64,000 bases of DNA, taken from Rubrimonas sp036735545. Lineage in GTDB: Bacteria; Pseudomonadota; Alphaproteobacteria; Rhodobacterales; Rhodobacteraceae. Below, one piece after another: positions 50,582 to 60,819 of the stretch. Location: assembly GCA_036735545.1 (NCBI GenBank), contig DAINOD010000009.1:1-64000 (forward strand). The letters are read 5' to 3'. Below the pieces are notes generated by a model, which was not told the origin of the DNA, made no database searches, and saw only the letters and a list, made by a program, of their open reading frames with translations. The translations under genes were made by a program, and so were the position numbers. Position 1 is the stretch's first letter. Each line of letters starts with the position of its first letter.

Positions 50582-51492
50582 CGCCGGCAAGACGCGTCCT
50601 CCACGATCCAGCGGCAAAGCTCGGGGAAGCCGACGCCCGCCGCCGTGGCCTGCTCGGGGGCGAGCGAGGTCGGCGTCATGCCGGGCTGGGTGTTGATTTC
50701 GAGGATGATCAGGCCGTCCAGCCCCTTCGCCTCGTCCCAGCGGAAGTCCGACCGCGTGACCCCGCGCGCGCCCACGGCGCGGTGAGCGCGCAGCGCGTGG
50801 TCGAGGCACGCCTCGGCGATCTCGTCGGGGATCTCGGCGGGGCAGACGTGGCGCGAGCCGCCCTCGGCGTATTTGGCGTGGTAGTCGTACCAGCCCGAGG
50901 CGGCCACGATGTCGGTCACACAGAGCGGCCGGTCGCCCATCACGGCGACGGTCAATTCGCGGCCGGGGACGAAGGTCTCGACCATCATCCTCTCGGGCGC
51001 GCCGGGCCACAGGATCGGCGGGCCGTTGGCGCCCTCGGGCACGATCACGACGCCGACCGAGGAGCCTTCGTTGAACGGCTTCACCACATAGGGGGGCGGC
51101 AACACGTGGCCGCCCTCGATCTCGGCGCGGCTCGCCACGACGCTTTCGGCCACGGGCAGGCCGGCGGCGGCGAACGCGGCCTTGGCGCGCGGCTTGTCCA
51201 TCGCCAGCGCCGAGGCCAGCACGCCGGAATGGGTGTAGGGCAGGCCCATCACCTCGAGCAGGCCCTGGACGCAGCCGTCCTCTCCCCAGCGGCCGTGCAG
51301 CGCGTTGAAGACCGTCACCAGCCCGAGCGCCGCCAGCCGCTGGGCCACGTCGCGGCCCGCGTCGATCTCTGTCACTTCATAGCCCGCCTCGCGCAGGCCC
51401 CGGGCGCATTCCCTGCCCGACACGAGCGAAACGTCCCGCTCTGCCGACCAGCCGCCCTTAAGCACGGCGACACGGGGCTGCCTGCTCGACAT
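50578..51492 (-). CDS. ddl: D-alanine-D-alanine ligase
   Basis: A 304-residue ATP-grasp ligase that makes the D-Ala-D-Ala dipeptide for peptidoglycan. It starts VAVLKGGWSAERDVSLVSG, the substrate loop. NALHGRWGEDGCVQGLLE follows near 63, then the ATP-grasp segment PPYVVKPFNEGSSVGVVIV near 135, and ILEINTQPGMTPTS near 270 with the metal and D-Ala2 contacts. It overlaps ftsQ (GTGA) and begins 80 bp after murB. Confidence 0.97.
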   Translation of the reverse strand: MSSRQPRVAVLKGGWSAERDVSLVSGRECARGLREAGYEVTEIDAGRDVAQRLAALGLVTVFNALHGRWGEDGCVQGLLEVMGLPYTHSGVLASALAMDKPRAKAAFAAAGLPVAESVVASRAEIEGGHVLPPPYVVKPFNEGSSVGVVIVPEGANGPPILWPGAPERMMVETFVPGRELTVAVMGDRPLCVTDIVAASGWYDYHAKYAEGGSRHVCPAEIPDEIAEACLDHALRAHRAVGARGVTRSDFRWDEAKGLDGLIILEINTQPGMTPTSLAPEQATAAGVGFPELCRWIVEDASCRR

Positions 51493-51572
51493 GCCCGCCT
51501 CGTCCTTTCGTCCGGGTTTCCCCCGAACATGTTATGGTTCAACCCGTTGCCTGCGGGTCTTCGTGTCTGGTC

Positions 51573-52532
51573 TCAGGTGGCCGGGGTAAGCCCGATCCGC
51601 TTGATTTCCCACTCTAGCTGAACCCGAGTGGTTTCCAAAACCTTACTACGGACGAGTTCGCCCAAATTTTCCACGTCCGCCGCCGTCGCGCCCCCCGTAT
51701 TGACGATGAAGTTCGGGTGCAGCGGGCTCACCTGCGCGCCGCCGAGCCGGTGGCCGCGCATCCCGGCGCGGTCGATCAGCGCCCAGGCCTTCAGTTCGTG
51801 GGTGTCGTCGGGCCGGCCGGTGGAGGAGAAGCCGGCGGGGTTGCGGAACGTGGAGCCGGCGCTGCGCTCGCGCACCGGCTGGCTCGCGGCGCGGTGCGCC
51901 ACCAGCGCCTCCATGCGGGCGAGGATGTCTTCCGGCGCGCTCGGACGGCCCTCGAAACTGGCCTCCGTGACGATCCAGTCGTCGGGCAAACCGCAGTCGC
52001 GGTAGGCGAAGCCCATGTCCTCGGGCCCGAGCGCATGGCGGCGGCCCTGCCGGTCGACCGCCACGCAGCCGGCGAAGACGTCCGCGGTGTAGGCGCCATA
52101 GCACCCGGCGTTCATCCGCACCGCGCCGCCCACCGCGCCGGGCACGCCGCGCAGGAACTCCAGCCCGGCGATCCCGTAGGTCGCGGCCGCCTTGGCGAGT
52201 TGCGCGTCGAGCACCGCCGCGCCGACGCGCAGGCCGGTCGCGCCCTCCCGCCGCACCGCTGCGAAGCCGCGCCCCAGCCGCACGCAGACCCCCGGCACGC
52301 CGCCGTCGCGGATGATGACGTTGGAGCCGACGCCGAGGATCGTGACCGGCACGTCCGGCGCCAGCGCGGCGAGAAAGTCCCGCAGGTCCGCCTCGTCCTC
52401 GGGCTGGAACAGCACCTCGGCCGGGCCGCCGACGCGCAGCCAGGTTATCTCGTCGAGCGGGCGCATCGCCGTCAGCGCGCCGCGCGCGCGCGGCAGCCGG
52501 GCCAGCAGCGCGAGGCCGTGCAGCGCGGTCAC
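51573..52532 (-). CDS. murB: UDP-N-acetylenolpyruvoylglucosamine reductase MurB
   Basis: A 319-residue flavoenzyme that reduces UDP-GlcNAc-enolpyruvate to UDP-MurNAc. The FAD motif TILGVGSNVIIRDGG is near 62, GAAVLDAQLAKAA near 100, and EFLRGVPGAVGGAVRMNAG near 122. The catalytic serine is in RSAGSTFRNP near 235, and a HPNFIVNTGGATAADV segment lies near the end. This is a type I-like MurB. The GTG at 52532 overlaps the GST stop (GTGA). murC and murG, usually before murB, are absent here. Confidence 0.94.
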   Translation of the reverse strand: MTALHGLALLARLPRARGALTAMRPLDEITWLRVGGPAEVLFQPEDEADLRDFLAALAPDVPVTILGVGSNVIIRDGGVPGVCVRLGRGFAAVRREGATGLRVGAAVLDAQLAKAAATYGIAGLEFLRGVPGAVGGAVRMNAGCYGAYTADVFAGCVAVDRQGRRHALGPEDMGFAYRDCGLPDDWIVTEASFEGRPSAPEDILARMEALVAHRAASQPVRERSAGSTFRNPAGFSSTGRPDDTHELKAWALIDRAGMRGHRLGGAQVSPLHPNFIVNTGGATAADVENLGELVRSKVLETTRVQLEWEIKRIGLTPAT

Positions 52533-53194
52533 CCGTGCAGCCCCTCGTTCTCCGCCCATTCCTCCTGGCAGGCGCCGATGGGGAAATCGACCGCGACCTG
52601 AAAGGCGCGGCGGGCGCGGATGCGGTCGAGCCAGCGCGCCACGTTCGGCGCGTGCGGCGCGCCCCAGGGCAACAGCACGGCGCGGCGGGCGACGATGGCG
52701 GGGCCGATGTCGCCGAAGCTGAAACTCTCGCCGGCGACGAAGGGCGCGCGCGCCAGCCGGGCGTCGAGGATCGCCAGCGTCGCGGCCAGCTTCTCCGCCG
52801 CCGGGCCCAGGACGGATACGTCCTGCTCGGCCCGCGCCGTGCGCACGAGGCCATAGAACAGCGGCGCCAGCGCCGGGAACAGCGTCGTCGAGCCCCAGGT
52901 CAGCCACTGATCCGCCAGCGCCTGCGCGGCGAGGTCTTCCGGCCGAAGCGCGCCCGCCCCGCGCGTGCGGGCGAGATGGCGCAGGATCGCGTCGCTCTCC
53001 CAGAGCGTCAGCGCGCCGTCCTGCAGGGTCGGGACCACGCCGTTGGGGTTCAGCGCCCGGTAGGCCGGGTCGTCGAGCCCGCCGAAGCCGCCCCCGACGC
53101 GCCGCCGTTCGTAGGACAGCCCCAGCTCCTCCAGCGCCCAGAGCGCCTTCTGGACGTTGGCGGAGTTGCGCCGCCCCCACAGGATCATGGTCAT
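52529..53194 (-). CDS. Glutathione S-transferase family protein
   Basis: A 221-residue GST. The thioredoxin-like N-terminal domain (about 1-80) holds the active-site region WGRRNSANVQKALWALEELG and the cis-proline and Glu-Ser motif NGVVPTLQDGALTLWESDAI. The all-helical C-terminal domain includes FSFGDIGPAI. It resembles beta/theta-like bacterial GSTs; the substrate is unknown. It is coupled to murB by GTGA overlap, an unusual neighbour within a division cluster. Confidence 0.87.
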   Translation of the reverse strand: MTMILWGRRNSANVQKALWALEELGLSYERRRVGGGFGGLDDPAYRALNPNGVVPTLQDGALTLWESDAILRHLARTRGAGALRPEDLAAQALADQWLTWGSTTLFPALAPLFYGLVRTARAEQDVSVLGPAAEKLAATLAILDARLARAPFVAGESFSFGDIGPAIVARRAVLLPWGAPHAPNVARWLDRIRARRAFQVAVDFPIGACQEEWAENEGLHG

Positions 53195-53217
53195 GGCCCG
53201 CCCCCGTTCGCGCCGGT

Positions 53218-53823
53218 TCAGCCCGGTCGCCGCATCTGGAACAGCGCGCGGACGACCGCGTAGTCCATGTAGCCGCAGCGCGCGAGCGGCTGGAAGCGCG
53301 TCACGTCGAAGACGCCGTCATGCAGGCAGTCGTCGCGCAGATGCACGCCGGTCACCTCGCCGAACACCACCAGGTTGGCCTCTCCCGGCAGCTGCACGAT
53401 CTGCGTCAGCCGGCACTCCAGCGCCGCCGGCGCGCCGGCGACGCGGGCGCAGGCGACGGTGCGGCATTCCTCGCGCGCGATGGCGGCCGCGTCGAACTCG
53501 TCCACGTCGCGGCCGTAGCCGGCCGCGGTGGCGTTCATCGCCTCGCGCATCGCCCACTCCACGACGTTGACGCAGAAGACGCCGGTTTCGCGGATGTTGG
53601 CCACGCTGTCCTTGGTGTCGCCGCGGTCGGGTTTGCTCGAGGTGGAGGCGAACATCACCTGCGGCGGCACATAGGCGACCGCGTTGAAGAAGGAATAGGG
53701 CGCGAGGTTGTCGCGCCCGTCCGCGCCGCGGCTGGAGATCCACCCGATCGGCCGGGGCGTGACCACGGCGTTGAACGGGTTGTGCGGCAGGCCGTGGGCG
53801 TCGAGCCCCGGTCGGTAGAACAT
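53218..53823 (-). CDS. Flavin reductase family (FMN-binding split-barrel) protein
   Basis: A 201-residue protein of the flavin-reductase-like family. The FMN-binding region includes NPFNAVVTPRPIGWISS near 15 and APYSFFNAVAYVPPQVMFAS near 40. A GDTKDSVANIRETGVFCVNVV segment near 67 follows. The C-terminal part closes the barrel and ends with RFQPLARCGYMDY. It likely reduces FMN or acts on an unknown substrate with it. It lies 23 bp upstream of the GST on the same strand and may head the cell-wall operon. Confidence 0.86.
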   Translation of the reverse strand: MFYRPGLDAHGLPHNPFNAVVTPRPIGWISSRGADGRDNLAPYSFFNAVAYVPPQVMFASTSSKPDRGDTKDSVANIRETGVFCVNVVEWAMREAMNATAAGYGRDVDEFDAAAIAREECRTVACARVAGAPAALECRLTQIVQLPGEANLVVFGEVTGVHLRDDCLHDGVFDVTRFQPLARCGYMDYAVVRALFQMRRPG

Positions 53824-53899
53824 GCGAGCGCCTCGGCTGGATTTGGATCGGCCTCCATGGTAGCTGGCCCGCCCGCCGGGGCGAAAGGGGCGCTGCGCG

Positions 53900-54418
53900 A
53901 TGTTCCGGTTTCTGCCCGAGCGGGCGCAGGATCACGACGAGGTGGAGCAACTCCTCGACACCGCCTTCGCCCCCGGGCGGACGGCGCTTTCCTCCTATCG
54001 CCTGCGCGACGGCGTGCCGCCGGTGGCCTCGCTCGGCCGCATCGCGCGCGACGACTACGACGCGGTCGCGGGCTGCATCCGATTCTGGCCCGTGCGGATC
54101 GGCGATCGGGGCGACCCGGCGCTGCTGCTGGGGCCGGTCGCCGTTCACCCGACCCGGCAGGGAGAGGGGCTCGGCGCGGCGCTGATCGTCGACGCGCTCG
54201 AGCGGGCGGCGACCGAGGGCTGGCGCCGGGCCGTGCTGGTCGGCGACGAGCCCTATTACCGCCGCTTCGGCTTCAGCCGCGACGCCGCGGCGCGCCTGCG
54301 TTTCCCGCCGCCGACCAACCCGGCCCGCCTGCTGGCCCGCGCCCTTGCGCCGGGGGGGCTGGACGGCGTCGAGGGCGAGGTGCGTCGGTGGGATCCTTCC
54401 CGCGATCACGCCCGTTAA
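53900..54418 (+). CDS. GNAT family N-acetyltransferase
   Basis: A 172-residue acetyltransferase of the GNAT fold. The acetyl-CoA motif A is GPVAVHPTRQGEGLGAALIVDALERA near 78. A YYRRFGFSRDAA segment near 118 follows, as in the YhbS-like subgroup. The substrate is not inferable. It is divergent from the flavin reductase and is followed by a cytosolic histidine kinase on the same strand after 55 bp. Confidence 0.87.
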   Translation: MFRFLPERAQDHDEVEQLLDTAFAPGRTALSSYRLRDGVPPVASLGRIARDDYDAVAGCIRFWPVRIGDRGDPALLLGPVAVHPTRQGEGLGAALIVDALERAATEGWRRAVLVGDEPYYRRFGFSRDAAARLRFPPPTNPARLLARALAPGGLDGVEGEVRRWDPSRDHAR

Positions 54419-54473
54419 GCGGCGGGAAAGATATCGGCGCCACATCGGTGCGGCGGCCCGCGGAGGACTGATC

Positions 54474-55745
54474 CTGCCCCTCACACCCGATCCGGACCTG
54501 TTCGACACGCCCCCCGACGCGGATTTCGACCGCCTGTCCGGGCTTGCGGCCGAGATGGTGGACGCGCCGGTCGCGCTGCTGTCGCTGGTGGGGCCGGATC
54601 GCCAGTTCTTCAAGAGCGCGGTAGGCCTGCCCGAGCCATGGGCCAGCCTGCGCGGCACGCCGCTGAGCCATTCGTTCTGCCGCCATGTGGTGGAGCGCGG
54701 CGCGCCGCTCGTGGTGGAGAACGCACGCGAAGACCCGCTGGTGCGCGACAATCCCGCCGTGGAGGAGTTGGGCGTCGGCGCCTATCTCGGCGAGCCCGTC
54801 CGTATGCCGTCGGGCGTCGTCGCCGGCTCCTTCTGCGTGATCGACAGCGGGCCGCGCGTCTGGAGCGAGCGGGAGCGCCGGATCGTCGCCACGCTGGCGC
54901 GGGCCGTCGAGAACCTGATCGCGCTGCGCGCCGCCACCGAGGCCCAGCGCCGCGCGATGGACGAACTCGTGGCCGTCAATGCGACGCTGTCGAGCCAGTC
55001 GGACGCGCTCGCCGCCTCCCGCGCCACGGCGGAGGACGCGCTGGCGCAGCAGACGCGGTTTCTGGCCGGATTGTCCCATGAACTACGCTCGCCGCTGAAC
55101 GGGATCACCGGCGGCCTCGCGCTGCTGGAGAACGCCGCCGACGACGAGACCGCCCGCCGCTGCCGCGCCATGATCGCGAGTTCGGCGCATGCGCTGTCGG
55201 ACTGCGTGGACGACCTCATCACCTTCTGCCGCCTCGGCGCCGGCATGGAGACGGTGGAGGCCGGCCCCTACAACCCCCGCGCCGTGGCGCAGGAGGCGGC
55301 CGACGCCCAGCGCGCCGCCGCCGAGGCCAAGGGCCTCGCGCTGTCGGTCGAGATCGACCCCTACGCGCCGGCGCGCGCGCAGGGCGACGGCGGGCTGATC
55401 GCCCGGATCCTCGTCAACCTGCTCGGCAACGCGGTCAAGTACACCGCCGAGGGCGCCGTGACGGTCACCCTCGGGCGGGATCCCGACGGCGTGCTGGCCT
55501 ACCGGGTCAGCGACACCGGGCGCGGCGTGCCCGAACTGGTTCGAGAGGCGATCTTCGAGCCCTTCAACCGCGGCGACCCCCAGGTGGCGCGCACCGCAAG
55601 CGGCACGGGTCTGGGTCTGGCTATCGCGCGCGAGATGGCGAGCCGCATCGGCGGCGAGCTGATCCTGGAGCGGTCCGTCCACGGCGAGGGCTCCACCTTC
55701 CTGCTGCGGGCGCCCGAAACCGCCGCCGCGGCCGCGGCCGCCTGA
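54474..55745 (+). CDS. Cytosolic GAF-domain sensor histidine kinase
   Basis: A histidine kinase of about 423 residues without membrane segments. An N-terminal GAF domain (about 15-155) contains LSHSFCRHVV and GVVAGSFCVID, typical of sensory GAFs. A coiled coil (about 155-195) is followed by HisKA with His202 in SHELRSPLNG. HATPase_c follows, with NLLGNAVKYT, DTGRGVPE and GTGLGLAIARE. It ends in a poly-Ala run. No ATG or GTG is well placed: GGAGGA at 54462-54467 favours CTG 54474, just before the GAF domain. No response regulator is nearby. Confidence 0.85.
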   Translation: MPLTPDPDLFDTPPDADFDRLSGLAAEMVDAPVALLSLVGPDRQFFKSAVGLPEPWASLRGTPLSHSFCRHVVERGAPLVVENAREDPLVRDNPAVEELGVGAYLGEPVRMPSGVVAGSFCVIDSGPRVWSERERRIVATLARAVENLIALRAATEAQRRAMDELVAVNATLSSQSDALAASRATAEDALAQQTRFLAGLSHELRSPLNGITGGLALLENAADDETARRCRAMIASSAHALSDCVDDLITFCRLGAGMETVEAGPYNPRAVAQEAADAQRAAAEAKGLALSVEIDPYAPARAQGDGGLIARILVNLLGNAVKYTAEGAVTVTLGRDPDGVLAYRVSDTGRGVPELVREAIFEPFNRGDPQVARTASGTGLGLAIAREMASRIGGELILERSVHGEGSTFLLRAPETAAAAAAA

Positions 55746-55751
55746 GCGGCG

Positions 55752-56711
55752 TCAGGTCAGCGACTTGCGCCCCATCTGCAGGAACTTCGCCCGCCGCTCC
55801 GCGCGCAACTGGGCCGGCGACAGCCCCTCCAGTTCGCCCAGCATGGCGGAAATCGCGCGCCCGGTCTCGGCGACGGCCTCAAGGGGCGCGCGCTGGGCGC
55901 CGCCGAGGGGCTCCTTCACGATGCGGTCGACCACGCCGAGCTTCAGCAGGTCCTGCGCCGTCAGCCGCAGCGCCGCCGCGGCCTCCTTCATCTTCTCGGC
56001 GTCCTTCCAGAGGATCGAGGCGCAGCCCTCGGGCGAGATCACGGAATAGACGGCATGCTCCAGCATCGCCACGCGGTTGGCGGTGGCGAAGGCGACCGCG
56101 CCGCCCGAGCCGCCCTCGCCGATCACGACCGAGACCAGCGGCGCGCCGATCGCGAGGCACGCCTCGGTGCAGCGCGCGATGGCCTCGGCCTGCCCGCGCT
56201 CCTCCGCGCCCTTGCCGGGATAGGCGCCGGGCGTGTCCACCAGCGTGATCACCGGCAGGCCGAAACGGTCGGCGAGACCCATCAGCCGGGCGGCCTTGCG
56301 ATAGCCCTCCGGGCGGGCCATGCCGAAGTTGCGGTCCAGCCGGCTTCTGGTGTCGCGGCCCTTCTCGTGGCCGAGCACGACGACGGGCCGGTCCTCGAAG
56401 CGCGCCAGACCCCCGACGACGGCGCGGTCCTCGGCGAAGGCGCGGTCGCCGGCCAGCGGGGTGAATTCGGTGAACAGCGCCTCGATGTACATCAGCGCGT
56501 GGGGGCGGTCGGGGTGGCGGGCGACCTGGCATTTGCCCCACGCGTCGACGCCGGCGTAGATGTCGGACAGGAGCTTGCGCGCCTTGCCGTCGAGCTGGGA
56601 GGCCTCCTCCTCGACGTCCATCGCGGGGTTCTGCACGGCGAGCGCGCGCAGCTCGGCCGCCTTGCCCTCCAGCTCCGCCAAGCCCTTCTCGAAGTCGAGG
56701 TAGTGCCGCAC
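55752..56711 (-). CDS. accA: Acetyl-CoA carboxylase carboxyltransferase subunit alpha
   Basis: A 319-residue AccA. With AccD it transfers CO2 from carboxybiotin to acetyl-CoA in the first step of fatty-acid synthesis. It starts HYLDFEKGLAELEGKAAELR, and the conserved crotonase-fold core includes GRNRDTRSRLDRNFGMARPEGYRKAARLM-type residues near 118. VDTPGAYPGKGAEERGQAEAIA follows near 160, then GEGGSGGAVAFATAN near 200. The start is GTG with GGAGGG upstream. It stands alone, convergent with the histidine kinase (6 bp apart). Confidence 0.96.
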   Translation of the reverse strand: MRHYLDFEKGLAELEGKAAELRALAVQNPAMDVEEEASQLDGKARKLLSDIYAGVDAWGKCQVARHPDRPHALMYIEALFTEFTPLAGDRAFAEDRAVVGGLARFEDRPVVVLGHEKGRDTRSRLDRNFGMARPEGYRKAARLMGLADRFGLPVITLVDTPGAYPGKGAEERGQAEAIARCTEACLAIGAPLVSVVIGEGGSGGAVAFATANRVAMLEHAVYSVISPEGCASILWKDAEKMKEAAAALRLTAQDLLKLGVVDRIVKEPLGGAQRAPLEAVAETGRAISAMLGELEGLSPAQLRAERRAKFLQMGRKSLT

Positions 56712-56801
56712 CGCGAACCCTCCGCCGTCGCCGCGGCGGATTTAAGCCGGCGCGCAATCGAATGCAATCGCCGCAGGCGCCGCCTTTGTTCGGGCGATTC
56801 G

Positions 56802-56829
56802 TTGACTCCTGCGCCTTTTTTCGTATGTT
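56802..56829 (+). promoter_or_regulatory. Sigma-70-type promoter of the DEAD-box helicase gene
   Basis: TTGACT at 56802-56807 and TATGTT at 56824-56829 are 16 bp apart, in the divergent gap between accA and the helicase gene. This leaves a leader of about 70 nt before the ATG at 56905. Confidence 0.55.
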
Positions 56830-56839
56830 CCGCGCCAGA

Positions 56840-56861
56840 TGCGCGCAAGAACCTGCGCGCA
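56840..56861 (+). other. Perfect 8-bp hairpin in the helicase mRNA leader
   Basis: TGCGCGCA occurs at 56840-56847 and 56854-56861. Because the octamer is self-complementary, the two copies form a GC-rich stem with a 6-nt loop (AGAACC), just downstream of the predicted promoter. A structured leader is common on RNA-helicase and cold-response transcripts. Confidence 0.5.
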
Positions 56862-56904
56862 CTTCATCCCAGGCCCACACTGTAACGGAGCTTTCGATAC
56901 GCGC

Positions 56905-58401
<1,497 letters not shown>

Positions 58402-58405
58402 CGTC

Positions 58406-58419
58406 CGCCGCCGGCGGCG
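58406..58419 (+). terminator. GC palindrome after the helicase gene
   Basis: CGCCGCCGGCGGCG is a perfect 14-bp palindrome 4 bp after the stop, followed by TTTC. It is weak as a terminator because there is little loop and a short T-run. Confidence 0.3.
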
Positions 58420-58477
58420 TTTCGTCGAGCGCCGCCGAGGGCGTCGAGGCGGCGCGCGGCAGGTGGAGCGGCGCGCT

Positions 58478-59800
58478 TCACCGCGGCGCGCGGAGCCGCG
58501 CCGCGAGCCCGCCCAGCGCCTCGCTGTCGTGGAGCGTCAGCGCGCCGCCATGGGCGCGTGCGATGTCGGCGGCGATGCTCAGGCCCAGCCCGACCCCACC
58601 GCCTGCGTTCTGGTTGCGGGCGAGGTCGAGCCGCGTGAAGGGGCGCAGCGCCGTCTCCCGGTCCTGGGGCGCGATGCCGGGGCCGTCGTCCTCCACCGTG
58701 AACACCACGCGCCGGCGCTCGAGCCGCACGCGGATCGCGGCGCGGCTGCCGTGGGCTATGGCGTTGTCCACGAGGTTCTGCAGCGCCCGCCGCATCGCCT
58801 CCGGCCGCAGCGTGGCTGTGGGGGCTTCGGGGGTGTCCACCTGCGCCTCCACCGCCACCGCGCCGCCGGCGCGGCGGGCGGCGGCCGCGACCTCCTCCGC
58901 CAGCGCCACGGGGTCGATCGGCAACGCCTCCTCGGCCGCCTCGCCGCGGGCGAAGGCTAGGAAGGCCTCGATCATGCGCTCCATCTCGGCCACGTCCGAA
59001 CGGAGTTCCTCGGCCTCGGGCGCCTCCTCCAGCATCGCCAGCGCGAGCTTCATCCGCGTCAGCGGCGTGCGCAGGTCGTGGCTGACGCCCGACAGCATCC
59101 GGGTGCGGCTCTCGATCTGGCGTTCGATCCGCGCGCGCATCTCGAGGAAGGCGGAGCCGGCGCGGCGCACCTCCTCCGCGCCCGAGGGCTGGAACCGCAG
59201 CGCGCGGCCCTTGCCGAAGGCGTCGGCCGCGGCGGCCAGTTGGCGGATCGGGCGGACCTGATTGCGCAGGAAGATCACCGCCACCCCGAGCACCGCCGCC
59301 GAGGTGAGGCCCATCCAGACGAAGAGCTGATGCGGATTGGCCGGGGTCAGCCGTCTGCGATCCACCAGGGCGCGCAGGATGCCCTTGTCGGTCTGGACCA
59401 GCACCTCGATGGCGCGGTCGTAGCTGACCAGATCGAGCGCGATGGGCCGGCGGATCTCGGCCTTCAGCGTCTCCTCCACCGCGCCGCCGGTGACGTCGTA
59501 AAAGCGCCGCAGCGCCTCGCGCGGAACCACCCGCCCCTCGTCGACGCGCAGCGCCACCCGCAGCGGCCCGGCCATGCGCTCGATCTCGGCGCGCGCCTCG
59601 GCGGCGTCCCCGGCCTCCTCGACCAGCGCGACGGCGTAGTTCAGCTCGGCGGCCACGATGGCGGCCATCTGGTTGGAGACGCCGGCGTAGTGACGCTGGG
59701 CGATGATCGCCGCCACCGTGCCCTGCACGATCACCAGAGGCGCCAGCAGGATCAGCAGCGCCCGACCGAACATGCCCTTGGGCAGGTATCGCTTGACCAT
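58478..59800 (-). CDS. EnvZ-like membrane sensor histidine kinase
   Basis: A 440-residue inner-membrane kinase of the OmpR-partner (EnvZ) type. It has transmembrane helices at about 12-34 and 160-178, a periplasmic domain of about 125 residues between them and a HAMP linker (179-230). HisKA follows with His241 in SGVSHDLRTPLTRMK, then HATPase with NLVDNAIAHG, EDDGPGIAP and GVGLGLSIA. The ATG at 59800 lacks a good ribosome-binding site. An OmpR-type regulator normally sits directly upstream, but that position is taken by the divergent MBL-fold gene, so the partner is elsewhere. Confidence 0.88.
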   Translation of the reverse strand: MVKRYLPKGMFGRALLILLAPLVIVQGTVAAIIAQRHYAGVSNQMAAIVAAELNYAVALVEEAGDAAEARAEIERMAGPLRVALRVDEGRVVPREALRRFYDVTGGAVEETLKAEIRRPIALDLVSYDRAIEVLVQTDKGILRALVDRRRLTPANPHQLFVWMGLTSAAVLGVAVIFLRNQVRPIRQLAAAADAFGKGRALRFQPSGAEEVRRAGSAFLEMRARIERQIESRTRMLSGVSHDLRTPLTRMKLALAMLEEAPEAEELRSDVAEMERMIEAFLAFARGEAAEEALPIDPVALAEEVAAAARRAGGAVAVEAQVDTPEAPTATLRPEAMRRALQNLVDNAIAHGSRAAIRVRLERRRVVFTVEDDGPGIAPQDRETALRPFTRLDLARNQNAGGGVGLGLSIAADIARAHGGALTLHDSEALGGLAARLRAPR

Positions 59801-59866
59801 CACCGCGCCGCCCGGTCCATGCTGGCAGGGTAGGCGGGCCGCGCGGGCGCCGCAAGCGAGGGCGCC

Positions 59867-60763
59867 GTGCCGCAGGACCCGTTCGACCGCGACCCGACCG
59901 TGACCCATGGCGCGCCGCAGACCATCGCCCCCGGCGTGCGTCGGGTGGTGGCGGCGAACCCCTCGCCCATGACCTTCACGGGCACGGCGAGCTATCTCGT
60001 CGGCGAGGCCGAGGTCGCCATCATCGACCCCGGCCCCGACGACCCCGCGCACCGCGACGCGCTGCTGCGGGCGGCAGGGCCGGGGCGGGTGCGCGCCATC
60101 CTCGTCACCCATGCCCACCACGACCACAGCGCCGGCGTACGGCGACTGGCCGAGGCGACCGGCGCGCCCGTCCACGCCTTCGCCGAGCCGCCGCCCGCCC
60201 ACGACCCGGCGCTGGGCGGCGGCGAGGGGGTGGACGCCGCCTTCCGCCCCGACGTCGCCCTGACGGACGGCGCGACGGTCGAAGGCGACGGGTGGCGGCT
60301 GCGGGCGCTGCACACGCCGGGCCACCTCGCCGACCACCTGTGCTTTGCGCTGGAGGGAACCGGGCTCCTGTTCTCCGGCGATACGGTGATGGGCTGGTCC
60401 ACGACGATGGTCTCGCCGCCCGGGGGCGACATGGCGGCCTTCATGGCCTCGTTGCAGCGACTGGCGGCGGAACGCTGGGAGGCCTTCCTGCCGGGCCACG
60501 GCCGCCCCGTCGCCGATCCCGCGCACATGGTCGCGTGGCAGATCGCGCATCGCCGCGCGCGCGAGGCGCAGATTCTGGACGCGCTCGCCGACGGCCCGGC
60601 GGACCCGACGACGCTGACGCGCCGCCTCTACGCCGACATCGACCAGCGGCTATGGCCTGCAGCGGCGCGCAACGTGCTGGCGCATCTGCTCGCCCTTGCG
60701 GCCACGGGCCGCGCCTCGGCCGACGGCCCGCCCGGTCCCGCGGCGCGCTTCCGGTTGCGCTGA
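59867..60763 (+). CDS. Metallo-beta-lactamase-fold hydrolase (LACTB2-like)
   Basis: A 298-residue MBL-fold protein. The metal motif THAHHDHSAGV is near 79, further ligands lie in HTPGHLADHLCF near 147 and GDTVMGW near 166, and the closing GHGRPV is near 207. After it comes a small C-terminal winged-helix domain (about 215-290), as in the LACTB2/MBL-WH group, whose members include hydrolases and nucleases. The start is GTG 59867, preceded by GAGG. It is divergent from the EnvZ-like kinase and lies 56 bp before the rraA-like gene. Confidence 0.87.
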   Translation: MPQDPFDRDPTVTHGAPQTIAPGVRRVVAANPSPMTFTGTASYLVGEAEVAIIDPGPDDPAHRDALLRAAGPGRVRAILVTHAHHDHSAGVRRLAEATGAPVHAFAEPPPAHDPALGGGEGVDAAFRPDVALTDGATVEGDGWRLRALHTPGHLADHLCFALEGTGLLFSGDTVMGWSTTMVSPPGGDMAAFMASLQRLAAERWEAFLPGHGRPVADPAHMVAWQIAHRRAREAQILDALADGPADPTTLTRRLYADIDQRLWPAAARNVLAHLLALAATGRASADGPPGPAARFRLR

Positions 60764-60819
60764 GGCTTGCGCCGGGGCGGCAGGGGCGGATGATGGCCCG
60801 CCCAGCTGCAGGAAGCCCC

